Below, piece after piece: positions 8,667 to 15,922 of a stretch of DNA of 38,337 nucleotides (positions are counted from its first letter, which is position 1; every line of letters begins with the position of its first letter). The notes beneath the pieces are model-generated. The model had not been told where the DNA came from, ran no database searches, and saw nothing but the letters and a program-made list of their open reading frames with translations. This DNA is from Kiritimatiellia bacterium. GTDB taxonomy: Bacteria > Verrucomicrobiota > Kiritimatiellia > RFP12 > UBA1067. The stretch is taken from the NCBI GenBank assembly GCA_017520845.1, contig JAFXEU010000109.1, positions 1-38,337 on the forward strand. Reading direction: 5' to 3'. The position numbers were made by a program, and so were the translations under genes.

Positions 8667-10664
8667 ATGCCTAAACTGTTAGACGATGTATATTTAAAGC
8701 CGTTTGAAAATGCGATACGCGGAAGAGCGGAAAACGCATTCAGAAGGGCACGAGAGCTGACATGCGGCAAATCTCTTTCGGAATGGGCGAGCGCACATAA
8801 TTTTTACGGACTTCACCGCACCAAGAATGGTTGGGTTTTTCGCGAGTGGGCTCCTAACGCTACCTCGATGTGGCTCGTCGGTGATTTTTCCGGGTGGAAA
8901 ATAAACCCCGATTTCGAGCTTTTCCGTATTCCCGGAACGGATACATGGGGGCGTGAATTTTCTGAAGACGCGATAAAAGACGGCGACAACTACCGCCTCG
9001 AAATGCGCTGGGAGGGCGGACACGGCGAGCGCATTCCCGCATACGCCCGTTATGTCGTCCAGGATCCGCAGACGAAGCTTTACTCGGCCCGCGTTTACGA
9101 GCCCGCTAAAAAATACGTGTGGAAGAACCCGGCTCCCGCGAAGCGCCCGGGTTTCAGGCCGTTTATTTACGAGGCCCATGTCGGGATGGCGAGCGAAGAA
9201 GGCAAGGTGGCAACATACACCGAATTCCGCGACAATATTCTTCCTCGCATCAAGAAGGCCGGATACAACGTCGTTCAGCTTATGGCGATAATGGAGCATC
9301 CGTACTACGGCAGCTTCGGATATCATGTAAGTTCCTTCTTCGCCGCGTCATCGCGTTTCGGCACGCCCGATGAGCTTAAGTCTCTTATCGATACCGCGCA
9401 CGGGATGGGTCTTAGGGTGATTATGGATATCGTCCATTCCCATTCGGTTAAGAACGAGCGCGACGGTCTTAGCCGCTTCGACGGAACGGAATGGCAGTAT
9501 TTCCATTCCGGCGCCAAGGGCTGGCACAGGGCGTGGGACAGCCGTTGCTTTGATTACGGTAAGACGAACGTCATTCATTTCCTTCTTTCAAACTGCAAGT
9601 TCTGGCTCGAAGAATATCATTTCGACGGTTACCGCTTCGACGGCGTCACCTCGATGCTCTTCTGGGATCACGGGCTCGGAGATTCGTTCACGAATTACGG
9701 GATGTATTTCAACGGTTCGATGGACGACGACGCGTGGTGCTATCTCCAGCTCGCGAACCGCGTCATCCATGAGGTTAATCCCGACGCCATCACGATAGCC
9801 GAGGACGTTTCCGGAATGCCGGGGTGCGCGTCTCCCGTCAAGGATTTCGGAATGGGCTTCGACTACCGCATGGCGATGGGCGTTCCGGATTTCTGGTTCC
9901 GTCTCGCCGAGAAGGTCCGTGACGACGATTGGCCGATGGGCGGAATCTACTACGAGCTTACAAACAAGCGCGCCGAGGAGAAGGTCGTCAGTTACGTCGA
10001 GTCCCACGATCAGGCTCTCGTCGGCGGAAAGACGTTCTTCTTCCAGCTCGCCGACGCCGCGATCTACTGGGGTATGGCGAAAGATCAGCACGGGCTCGAG
10101 GTCGAGCGCGCGATCGCGCTTCACAAAATGGCGCGCCTCGCGACGGCGGCGCTGAGCGGAGGGGCGTATCTCAATTTCATGGGCAACGAGTTCGGCCATC
10201 CCGAATGGATTGATTTCCCGCGCGCCGAGAACGGCTGGGATTATTCCCACGCCCGCCGCCAGTGGTCGCTTCGGGACGATCCGGGGCTCAGGTTCAAGCC
10301 GCTCGCCGACTTTGATGAGATGATGATTTCCGCTCTCGCGGCTGACCGCAAACGCTCGCGGCCCATTCATCTTCTCTCGAACGAGCCGGACAAGGTTCTC
10401 GCTTTCATTCGCGGAGATCTGATGTTCGTCTTCAATTTCCATCCGTCGAATTCGTATACGGATTACGGCGTTATCGTGCCGCCCGCGACGAAGTGGAAAC
10501 ATTACTTCGATTCCGACGAGGAACGCTTCGGCGGCCAGGGGCGTATCGCCGCGGGGCAGGATTATGAGCCGCAGCTGGTTGAAGATAAATCCGAACTTGT
10601 TCAGCAGGTTAAGCTTTATCTTCCCGCGCGTACGGTTACAGTTTTAAAGCACAATAAAAAATAA
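8667..10664 (+). CDS. glgB: 1,4-alpha-glucan (glycogen) branching enzyme, GH13
   Basis: 665-aa enzyme that introduces alpha-1,6 branches in glycogen. A CBM48 domain (FREWAPNATSMWLVGDFSGW, about 58-77) precedes the GH13 barrel. The catalytic nucleophile is D325 in GYRFDGVTSM, the acid/base E379 in TIAEDVSG and the transition-state Asp D448 in ESHDQ; the first conserved region is DIVHSH. Sequence features such as YEAHVGM, SSRFGTPDELK and FMGNEFGHPEW resemble the eukaryotic GBE1-like type rather than the E. coli GlgB type, a form found in some Bacteroidota and PVC bacteria. Length suits this shorter type. It has its own promoter. No other glycogen gene is next to it. Confidence 0.93.
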   Translation: MPKLLDDVYLKPFENAIRGRAENAFRRARELTCGKSLSEWASAHNFYGLHRTKNGWVFREWAPNATSMWLVGDFSGWKINPDFELFRIPGTDTWGREFSEDAIKDGDNYRLEMRWEGGHGERIPAYARYVVQDPQTKLYSARVYEPAKKYVWKNPAPAKRPGFRPFIYEAHVGMASEEGKVATYTEFRDNILPRIKKAGYNVVQLMAIMEHPYYGSFGYHVSSFFAASSRFGTPDELKSLIDTAHGMGLRVIMDIVHSHSVKNERDGLSRFDGTEWQYFHSGAKGWHRAWDSRCFDYGKTNVIHFLLSNCKFWLEEYHFDGYRFDGVTSMLFWDHGLGDSFTNYGMYFNGSMDDDAWCYLQLANRVIHEVNPDAITIAEDVSGMPGCASPVKDFGMGFDYRMAMGVPDFWFRLAEKVRDDDWPMGGIYYELTNKRAEEKVVSYVESHDQALVGGKTFFFQLADAAIYWGMAKDQHGLEVERAIALHKMARLATAALSGGAYLNFMGNEFGHPEWIDFPRAENGWDYSHARRQWSLRDDPGLRFKPLADFDEMMISALAADRKRSRPIHLLSNEPDKVLAFIRGDLMFVFNFHPSNSYTDYGVIVPPATKWKHYFDSDEERFGGQGRIAAGQDYEPQLVEDKSELVQQVKLYLPARTVTVLKHNKK

Positions 10665-10682
10665 TTAAGGAGTAGATATAAA

Positions 10683-11630
10683 ATGAAAAAGTTGTTGTTG
10701 GGTCTGATACTTGCAGCCTTTGCCGGATGTTCTTCTTTTGAATATGCTAAAAATTTTGAATATGCCAAAAAATCTGATGATTCGTTTGTGATTGCCTCTT
10801 ACAACATTCGCTGTCCGTACGATAAAGGTGATAACAATTGGCAACTTCGCATTCCTCGCCTCGTGGAGGTGATTGAAAAATATGAGATGGATATCTTCGG
10901 CGTTCAGGAAGCCGTTAAATATATGGCCGATACGCTTCAGGCTGAATTGGATGGTTTTCGCCGAATCGGCTGCGGCCGCGAACTGGCTACCGACGGCGAG
11001 AGCAATTTCATCTTTTATAACGAGAAACGTTTCGAGTGTCTTGATTACGGAACGTTCTGGCTTTCGAATACGCCGCTCGTTTCCGGGAGCCGTTACAAGG
11101 GAGCCGGTTGTCCGAGAACCTGCACCTGGGGCCGCTTTAAAGATCTGAAGACAGGCAAGGTCTTTACTTACTATAACACTCATTTGGATCACATCTCGTC
11201 CAAGGCTCGTCTGGACGGTGCTAAAGTCTTGTTCGATAACGGCCTTAAAGAATCTCTCGCCCGAGGAGAGACGGTGTTTCTTACCGGCGATATGAACGAG
11301 ACTTTGTCTAAAGTTGCGGATGCCAAGAGCTTAACCAAAATAAACGGTCCTCGCTTGGCTGACGCTTCTAAGAAGGGCAATACGCCGGATGTCAATCCCA
11401 TCGCGTTTTTCGAGTCGATACTTAAGGACTCTTACGCGACGAGTGAGACTGCCCATGAAGGTACGAGCGAGACTTTCCACGGATATAAGCCTGTTAACAA
11501 ATGCCGCATCGATTATGTGTATACCTCGAAAGGCGTCAGGGTCTTATCCCATCTGACGGCCAATGATAGACCTCGAGGCAAATATCCGAGCGATCATGAT
11601 GCCGTAATCGCCGTTGTTGAAATCCCCTGA
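10683..11630 (+). CDS. Endonuclease/exonuclease/phosphatase-family lipoprotein
   Basis: 315-aa protein of the EEP (exonuclease III/sphingomyelinase/inositol-phosphatase fold) superfamily. The N-terminus MKKLLLGLILAAFAGC is a lipoprotein signal with the acylated Cys at 16, so the enzyme should sit on a membrane facing the periplasm or exterior. EEP motifs are present: SYNIR (metal-site Asn), GVQEA (metal Glu), YNTHLDH, TGDMNE and C-terminal DYVYTS and PSDHDAV (catalytic Asp-His). A phosphodiesterase or phosphatase function is well supported but the substrate (nucleic acid, phospholipid or sugar phosphate) is not. The start follows AAGGAG. It is 18 bp after glgB. Confidence 0.85.
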   Translation: MKKLLLGLILAAFAGCSSFEYAKNFEYAKKSDDSFVIASYNIRCPYDKGDNNWQLRIPRLVEVIEKYEMDIFGVQEAVKYMADTLQAELDGFRRIGCGRELATDGESNFIFYNEKRFECLDYGTFWLSNTPLVSGSRYKGAGCPRTCTWGRFKDLKTGKVFTYYNTHLDHISSKARLDGAKVLFDNGLKESLARGETVFLTGDMNETLSKVADAKSLTKINGPRLADASKKGNTPDVNPIAFFESILKDSYATSETAHEGTSETFHGYKPVNKCRIDYVYTSKGVRVLSHLTANDRPRGKYPSDHDAVIAVVEIP

Positions 11631-11643
11631 CCGGGCGTTTCGG

Positions 11644-12468
11644 ATGGATGCGATAATAGATGAGTGGCAGCGCGATACGGATTTAGTGTCGCCTGAGATT
11701 TATCGCGAATATCTCCGTGACGGCGATACCCGCTCGCTCGTTTCTCTTGAAAAACTGGAGTCCGGGTTTGAACGCGTCATTCGCGAAATCGCGGAAACCG
11801 ATATTGTAGACGCTCCCGCTGTGTGGAGCGTCTACAATATGGGCTATGTCGTTAAAACGCGCGAGTCGCTTTTTTCGATTGATCTGGTGCATCGTCGTGC
11901 AGTGGAGCTCGCCGACAAACTTGATTTTGCGCTGATAACCCATAACCACGGCGATCACTGCAGTTCAGAACTTTACAGCGCGCTCAACAAGGCCGGTAAA
12001 ACCGTAATATCGAATTTTCTCGATAATTACGGAGCGACCGGGAAAGGGGCTAAAAATCCCGTAGGGGGCGGTTTTGTCGTCGGCGAGAAGATTTTCAAAA
12101 TAAAGGATGTTGAAATTTCGACTTCTCTTGTCGATCACAATAAATATCTTTTGGATTTTACGACGGCGTTCGAGATTCGCGTCGGAAATTGGAAGCTCTA
12201 TCATTCCGGTGACTGCGGTATAGCGGACAAACTGAAAACCAGGTGGGGTCGCCCCGATGTCTGGACGTTCTTTCCGGGCTGCGGAATCAATGTCGCCGAC
12301 GCCGTTAAAAAGATAAATCCCCGTAAACTTGTGTTCGGTCACATGTGGGAGTTGAATCATCTGTCGGGGCGGTTGAACGCGCGCTTGATAAAAAGCGCCA
12401 TAGAAAAAGCTAAGAGTGTAAACGCGAATGTCCATTTGGCCTTTTGGGGCGACAGAGTGGACGTCTGA
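11644..12468 (+). CDS. Metallo-beta-lactamase superfamily hydrolase
   Basis: 274-aa protein. I prefer ATG 11644, 14 bp after the preceding stop, over the upstream TTG at 11614, which overlaps the EEP gene; neither has a good ribosome-binding site. The metal-binding signature THNHGDHC puts ligands at H100, H102, D104 and H105. YHSGDCG supplies the later Asp of the second metal site, and VFGHMWEL a candidate final His. The pattern is like UlaG-type or other broad MBL hydrolases rather than beta-lactamases. No signal peptide. Substrate unknown. Likely cotranscribed with the EEP lipoprotein gene. Confidence 0.8.
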   Translation: MDAIIDEWQRDTDLVSPEIYREYLRDGDTRSLVSLEKLESGFERVIREIAETDIVDAPAVWSVYNMGYVVKTRESLFSIDLVHRRAVELADKLDFALITHNHGDHCSSELYSALNKAGKTVISNFLDNYGATGKGAKNPVGGGFVVGEKIFKIKDVEISTSLVDHNKYLLDFTTAFEIRVGNWKLYHSGDCGIADKLKTRWGRPDVWTFFPGCGINVADAVKKINPRKLVFGHMWELNHLSGRLNARLIKSAIEKAKSVNANVHLAFWGDRVDV

Positions 12469-12499
12469 AATCCATCCGGGAAGGGGCGTTGAAATGAAT

Positions 12500-12576
12500 T
12501 GGTCGGAGCGGAGGGATTTGAACCCTCGACCTTTTGCTCCCGAAGCAAACGCGCTACCAGACTGCGCTACGCTCCG
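12500..12576 (-). tRNA. tRNA-Pro (anticodon CGG)
   Basis: Read on the minus strand, the sequence forms a complete cloverleaf of 77 nt. The acceptor stem is CGGAGCG / CGCTCCG, the discriminator is A, and CCA is encoded. The D arm contains GCGCAGTCTGGTAGCGC. The anticodon stem TTTGC/GCAAA carries loop TTCGGGA with CGG at the complement of 12540-12542. The T arm has GGTTCAAATCC. C at position 1 with A73 suits tRNA-Pro. A consensus-like promoter lies upstream on the same strand. Confidence 0.95.
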
Positions 12577-12624
12577 ACATGAACACGTCTTAATCAAGAC
12601 GCTTAGGGATGCAAAACGAAAGAT

Positions 12625-12653
12625 AGTATACTATTTTTCTTTTGTATAGTCAA
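12625..12653 (-). promoter_or_regulatory. Promoter of tRNA-Pro
   Basis: On the minus strand: TTGACT (12653-12648), 17-bp spacer, TATACT (12630-12625), about 49 bp upstream of the tRNA 5' end. Confidence 0.75.
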
Positions 12654-12658
12654 TGCCC

Positions 12659-12688
12659 TTGACAAAATAACGGAAGATTAGATATACT
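12659..12688 (+). promoter_or_regulatory. Promoter of rplU-rpmA
   Basis: TTGACA at 12659-12664, 18-bp spacer, TATACT at 12683-12688. It is divergent from the tRNA-Pro promoter, with the two -35 boxes nearly back to back. Confidence 0.75.
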
Positions 12689-12755
12689 ATGCTTTCCAGC
12701 TTTTCGTGGAGAAGTTTCTTACCACAAGGAAAGCGGAATAAAAAAGGAAAAAACA

Positions 12756-13070
12756 ATGGAAGCATACGCAGTACTCGAATCCGGCGGCAAGCAGACGCTT
12801 GTCAAGGTCGGTGACAAGATCGAGATTGAAAAGCTCTCGGTCGAAGTTGGCCAGGAAGCGGTCCTGGATACCGTTTGCGCCGTCAGCGACGGCACGACGC
12901 TCAAGGTCGGCGCCCCCTACGTTGAGGGAGCCAAGGTTACTCTCGTCATCGACGGGCTTAAGCGCGGCAAGAAGGTTTTGAACTTCAAGGCCAAGCGCCG
13001 TAAAGGTTATCGTCGTCTCGTCGGTCATCGTCAGTCGATCACCGTCGCCACCGTCAAGGCTATCGCGTAA
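12756..13070 (+). CDS. rplU: 50S ribosomal protein L21
   Basis: 104-aa L21, binding 23S rRNA in the large subunit. The N-terminus YAVLESGGKQTLVKVGD and the C-terminal basic block FKAKRRKGYRRLVGHRQ are diagnostic, and length matches the family. The start follows AAAAAGGAAAAAAC. It is followed by rpmA after 15 bp, and then obg, the usual rplU-rpmA-obg order. Confidence 0.97.
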   Translation: MEAYAVLESGGKQTLVKVGDKIEIEKLSVEVGQEAVLDTVCAVSDGTTLKVGAPYVEGAKVTLVIDGLKRGKKVLNFKAKRRKGYRRLVGHRQSITVATVKAIA

Positions 13071-13085
13071 GGGAGGTAATTCAAT

Positions 13086-13322
13086 ATGGCTAGCTCCGCA
13101 TCTGCACGTAACGGCCGCGACTCCAACCCGAAGTATCTCGGCGTTAAGGCTTACGACGGCCAGACTCTCAAGGCCGGCTCCATCATCGTCCGCCAGCGCG
13201 GCACGAAGATCCACCCCGGCAAGAACGTCGGTCAGGGTCGTGACTTCACCCTCTTCGCCCTCAAGGACGGCAAGGTGAAATTCGTTAAGGACGGCAAGGT
13301 CGTCACGATCGTTGAAGCCTGA
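13086..13322 (+). CDS. rpmA: 50S ribosomal protein L27
   Basis: 78-aa L27, whose flexible N-terminus reaches the peptidyl transferase centre. [19 protein letters not shown] and [19 protein letters not shown] are the family signatures. GGGAGGTAA precedes the ATG. A strong terminator follows 27 bp after the stop. Confidence 0.97.
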   Translation: MASSASARNGRDSNPKYLGVKAYDGQTLKAGSIIVRQRGTKIHPGKNVGQGRDFTLFALKDGKVKFVKDGKVVTIVEA

Positions 13323-13349
13323 TTAAAAAGGTTTAAGCGAAGTAAGAAG

Positions 13350-13377
13350 CCGCTCCGAAAACGGGGCGGTTTTTTTT
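13350..13377 (+). terminator. Rho-independent terminator after rpmA
   Basis: 8-bp stem CCGCTCCG / CGGGGCGG (one G-T pair), AAAA loop, then eight T. Its T-tract runs directly into the obg promoter. Confidence 0.85.
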
Positions 13378-13379
13378 AT

Positions 13380-13387
13380 GGTATAAT
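13380..13387 (+). promoter_or_regulatory. Extended -10 promoter for obg, close to the start codon
   Basis: ATGGTATAAT with TATAAT at 13382-13387. The ATG of obg is at 13395, so the expected transcription start falls at or next to the A of the start codon. Confidence 0.5.
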
Positions 13388-13394
13388 ATAGGCG

Positions 13395-14558
13395 ATGAAA
13401 GCTAAAACATTTATTGATCAGGTTGTTGTTCAGGTTCGCTCCGGTCGCGGCGGAGACGGCTCAATGTCGTTTCGCCGCGAGGCGCTCGTCGAATTCGGCG
13501 GCCCGGACGGCGGTGACGGCGGTCGCGGCGGTGATGTCGTATTCAAGGCGAGCGAACATGTAAACTCGCTTCTTTCGCTCTACTACGATCCTAAGTGCAT
13601 CGCTCAGGACGGTGGTCCCGGCCAAGGTCAGAAAATGTTCGGCAAGCGCGGCAAGGACCTCGTCGTAAACGTTCCGCTCGGGACTGAGGTATATGATGAA
13701 GATACCGGGCTTATGGTCGCCGACATCACCGAGGTCGGCCAGAAGGTTGTCGTCGCAAAGGGCGGCGCGGGAGGCTTCGGCAACGTCCACTTTAAGTCGT
13801 CCGTCAATCAGGCTCCTACCGAGCATACTCCGGGCGGAGAGCCTGAAGAGCGCCGTTTGAGGCTCGAGCTAAAGACGATCGCGGACGCGGGCTTTCTCGG
13901 TTTCCCTAACGCGGGCAAGAGCTCTCTCTTAACGGTTCTTTCGTCGGCGACGCCTAAGATCGCGAGCTATCCGTTCACGACTTTGAATCCTATCGTCGGA
14001 ACTCTCGTGTACGACGATTGGGCGAAGGTTACCCTTGCGGACGTTCCCGGTATCATCGAAGGCGCGGCGAAAGGCGTCGGATTGGGCCTTGCGTTCCTCA
14101 AGCATCTCGAGCGCTCCAAGGTTCTCGTTTACATTATCGACATGGCGGGAACGGACAACCGCGAGCCGTGGAAGGATTACGAAGTTTTGAAGAAGGAAAT
14201 CGACGAGTATTCGGCAGAGCTCGCTTCGCGTCCGTATCTCGTCGTGGCGAATAAAATGGACGTCGAGTGCTCGAAAGAGAATCTCGAGCGCTTCATCAAG
14301 GAAACCGGCATCGAGCCTATCGCGATTTCGTGTGATTCACGCGAGGGTATCGAGGAGTTTAAGTCGGCATTGCGCGATATCGTAAAGCCGAAATCGAAGT
14401 TCCATCATACCCACGAGGATCACGGGCTCGATCTTTCCCAGATGCCCGATACGACCGGCGACGAGATTCCCGCCGAGGCGCTTAAGTTCGCGACTTTCTT
14501 AAAACTTGAAAAGCCTAAGGCAAAGAGTCATCCGAGCCGCGGCAACATCCATCAGTAA
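13395..14558 (+). CDS. obg: GTPase Obg/CgtA
   Basis: 387-aa GTPase involved in 50S maturation and stress control. The Gly-rich Obg fold comes first (about 5-160; SGRGGDGSMSFRRE, GGPDGGDGGRGGDV, GKRGKDL, VPLGTEVYD), followed by the G domain: G1 GFPNAGKSS, switch I region SYPFTTLNP, G3 DVPGIIEGA, G4 NKMD and G5 SCDSREG. The C-terminal region is short. There is no Shine-Dalgarno, and the -10 box ends only 7 nt before the ATG, so a leaderless mRNA is plausible. It sits after rplU-rpmA as in most bacteria but is separated by a terminator and its own promoter. Confidence 0.96.
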   Translation: MKAKTFIDQVVVQVRSGRGGDGSMSFRREALVEFGGPDGGDGGRGGDVVFKASEHVNSLLSLYYDPKCIAQDGGPGQGQKMFGKRGKDLVVNVPLGTEVYDEDTGLMVADITEVGQKVVVAKGGAGGFGNVHFKSSVNQAPTEHTPGGEPEERRLRLELKTIADAGFLGFPNAGKSSLLTVLSSATPKIASYPFTTLNPIVGTLVYDDWAKVTLADVPGIIEGAAKGVGLGLAFLKHLERSKVLVYIIDMAGTDNREPWKDYEVLKKEIDEYSAELASRPYLVVANKMDVECSKENLERFIKETGIEPIAISCDSREGIEEFKSALRDIVKPKSKFHHTHEDHGLDLSQMPDTTGDEIPAEALKFATFLKLEKPKAKSHPSRGNIHQ

Positions 14559-14574
14559 CCGGGGGAGAGTCAAG

Positions 14575-15348
14575 ATGAAGAAGTGGAACGTGGCGAGCGT
14601 TCGCGCCGCCAAGGGGGTTCAGAAACTCGGTTGCTGCACGGCTTACGACGCCTGTTTCGCGCGTCTCGCCGACGAGTCGGGCGTGCCGATTATTCTTGTA
14701 GGCGATTCGATGGGTATGACGGTTCTCGGTTACGGGACGACTCTCCCCGTAAAGATGGAGGAAACTCTTTCTGCGACAGCGGCCGTCGCCCGCGCCGCGA
14801 AAAACGCGATGGTCGTCGCTGATCTTCCTTTCGGCAGCTACCAGTGCGGCGATGATATCGCGATGAAAAACGCCGTCGACTGCATAAAGGCGGGCGCGGA
14901 CGCCGTAAAGCTTGAAGGCGGCGCGAGAGTTTCGAATCTCATAAAGCGCATGACCGAGGCGGGCATTCCTGTTCTCGCCCATGTCGGAATGACGCCGCAG
15001 AGCGTCAACGAATACGGTGGATTTAAAAAACAGGGTAAGACCGCCGCCGCCGCCCATCAGATACTCGTCGACGCCGAGAAGGTTGAAGCCGCGGGAGCGT
15101 TCGCCGTGACGCTCGAGTGCATTCCTTCGGAACTCGCGGCGGAAATTACGGGTAAACTTTCAATTCCGACGATCGGCATCGGCGCGGGGCCGGACTGCGA
15201 CGCGCAGTGGCTCGTCATGCACGATCTTCTCGGGCTTAACGAATCGGCTCCGTCGTTTGTCAAGCGTTACGCCGATCTGGCTGGCGAGGTCCGCCGCGCG
15301 TTTTCGGCGTACGTCGAAGAAGTCGCCTCTGGTCAGTTTCCGTCATGA
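14575..15348 (+). CDS. panB: 3-methyl-2-oxobutanoate hydroxymethyltransferase
   Basis: 257-aa ketopantoate hydroxymethyltransferase, the first step of pantothenate (coenzyme A) synthesis. I take ATG 14575 because GGGGGAGAG lies 5-13 nt upstream and the family begins near K-W-x-V-A-S-V-R; the upstream ATG at 14506 lies inside obg. Family motifs: CTAYDACFARLADESGVP, VGDSMGM, DLPFGSY, KLEGG, HVGMTPQSVN, and the GIGAGPDCDAQ loop. Catalytic Glu is in ALECIP-like TLECIPS. It overlaps queH by 4 bp (ATGA). Confidence 0.96.
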   Translation: MKKWNVASVRAAKGVQKLGCCTAYDACFARLADESGVPIILVGDSMGMTVLGYGTTLPVKMEETLSATAAVARAAKNAMVVADLPFGSYQCGDDIAMKNAVDCIKAGADAVKLEGGARVSNLIKRMTEAGIPVLAHVGMTPQSVNEYGGFKKQGKTAAAAHQILVDAEKVEAAGAFAVTLECIPSELAAEITGKLSIPTIGIGAGPDCDAQWLVMHDLLGLNESAPSFVKRYADLAGEVRRAFSAYVEEVASGQFPS

Positions 15349-15896
15349 AAGTCCTCCTTCATACCTGCTGCGGTCCGTGCGCATCGGCATGCGTGCCGAG
15401 GTTGAAGGACGGCGGGCATGAAGTGACGATGTTCTATTCGAATTCGAATATCGATACGCGCGAAGAGTTCGATAAGCGGGCGGTCGAGGCGAAAAAGCTC
15501 GCCGAGGCCGATTCCGTCGAAATCGCATTTGACGATTACGACCACGATCGTTGGCTGAAGGAAGTCGCCGAGGGTTATGAAACCGAGCCGGAGAAGGGTA
15601 GGCGCTGCGAGCGCTGCTTCAGGTTCAATCTTGAACGCGCCGCGCGTTATGCCGCCGAGAACGGCTACGACGCGTTTACGACATCTCTTTCCGTAAGCCC
15701 TCATAAACCGAGCGCGCTCATTTTCGCGGCTGGCGAAGAAAAGTCGTCGGATACCGTCAAGTTTCTGCGCGAAGACTTCAAGAAAAAGGAAGGTTTTAAA
15801 ATTTCCGTAAAACGCGCTTGCGAACTTGGTCTCTACCGCCAAAGCTATTGCGGCTGCGAATTTTCGCGAATCAGACGGTGTGCGGATATGATATAA
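15345..15896 (+). CDS. queH: Epoxyqueuosine reductase QueH
   Basis: 183-aa QueH (formerly DUF208), which reduces epoxyqueuosine to queuosine in tRNA using an iron-sulfur cluster. Conserved cysteines are in HTCCGPCAS (C8, C9, C12), GRRCERCF and YRQSYCGCEFS. EMEA-type DYDHDRW and TTSLSVSPHK also match. Length is slightly short of the usual 200 or so. The start ATG overlaps the panB stop (ATGA), implying translational coupling. The -10 box for the next gene overlaps its stop codon. Confidence 0.93.
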   Translation: MKVLLHTCCGPCASACVPRLKDGGHEVTMFYSNSNIDTREEFDKRAVEAKKLAEADSVEIAFDDYDHDRWLKEVAEGYETEPEKGRRCERCFRFNLERAARYAAENGYDAFTTSLSVSPHKPSALIFAAGEEKSSDTVKFLREDFKKKEGFKISVKRACELGLYRQSYCGCEFSRIRRCADMI

Positions 15897-15897
15897 T
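15890..15897 (+). promoter_or_regulatory. Extended -10 promoter for the first kinase gene
   Basis: TGATATAAT with TATAAT at 15892-15897, overlapping the queH stop codon; kinase ATG is 25 nt downstream. Confidence 0.45.
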
Positions 15898-15922
15898 ACT
15901 TACAATTCGCAGGTAAGCATAC

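Noticed and set aside
9588..10502. 304-codon minus-strand frame opposite glgB
   Set aside because: Shadow of the branching enzyme; nothing recognisable.
12357..12597. Minus-strand frames with peptides such as SVAQSGSAFASGAKG and EQKVEGSNPSAPTN
   Set aside because: These are translations of the tRNA-Pro gene, a well-known source of false protein calls.
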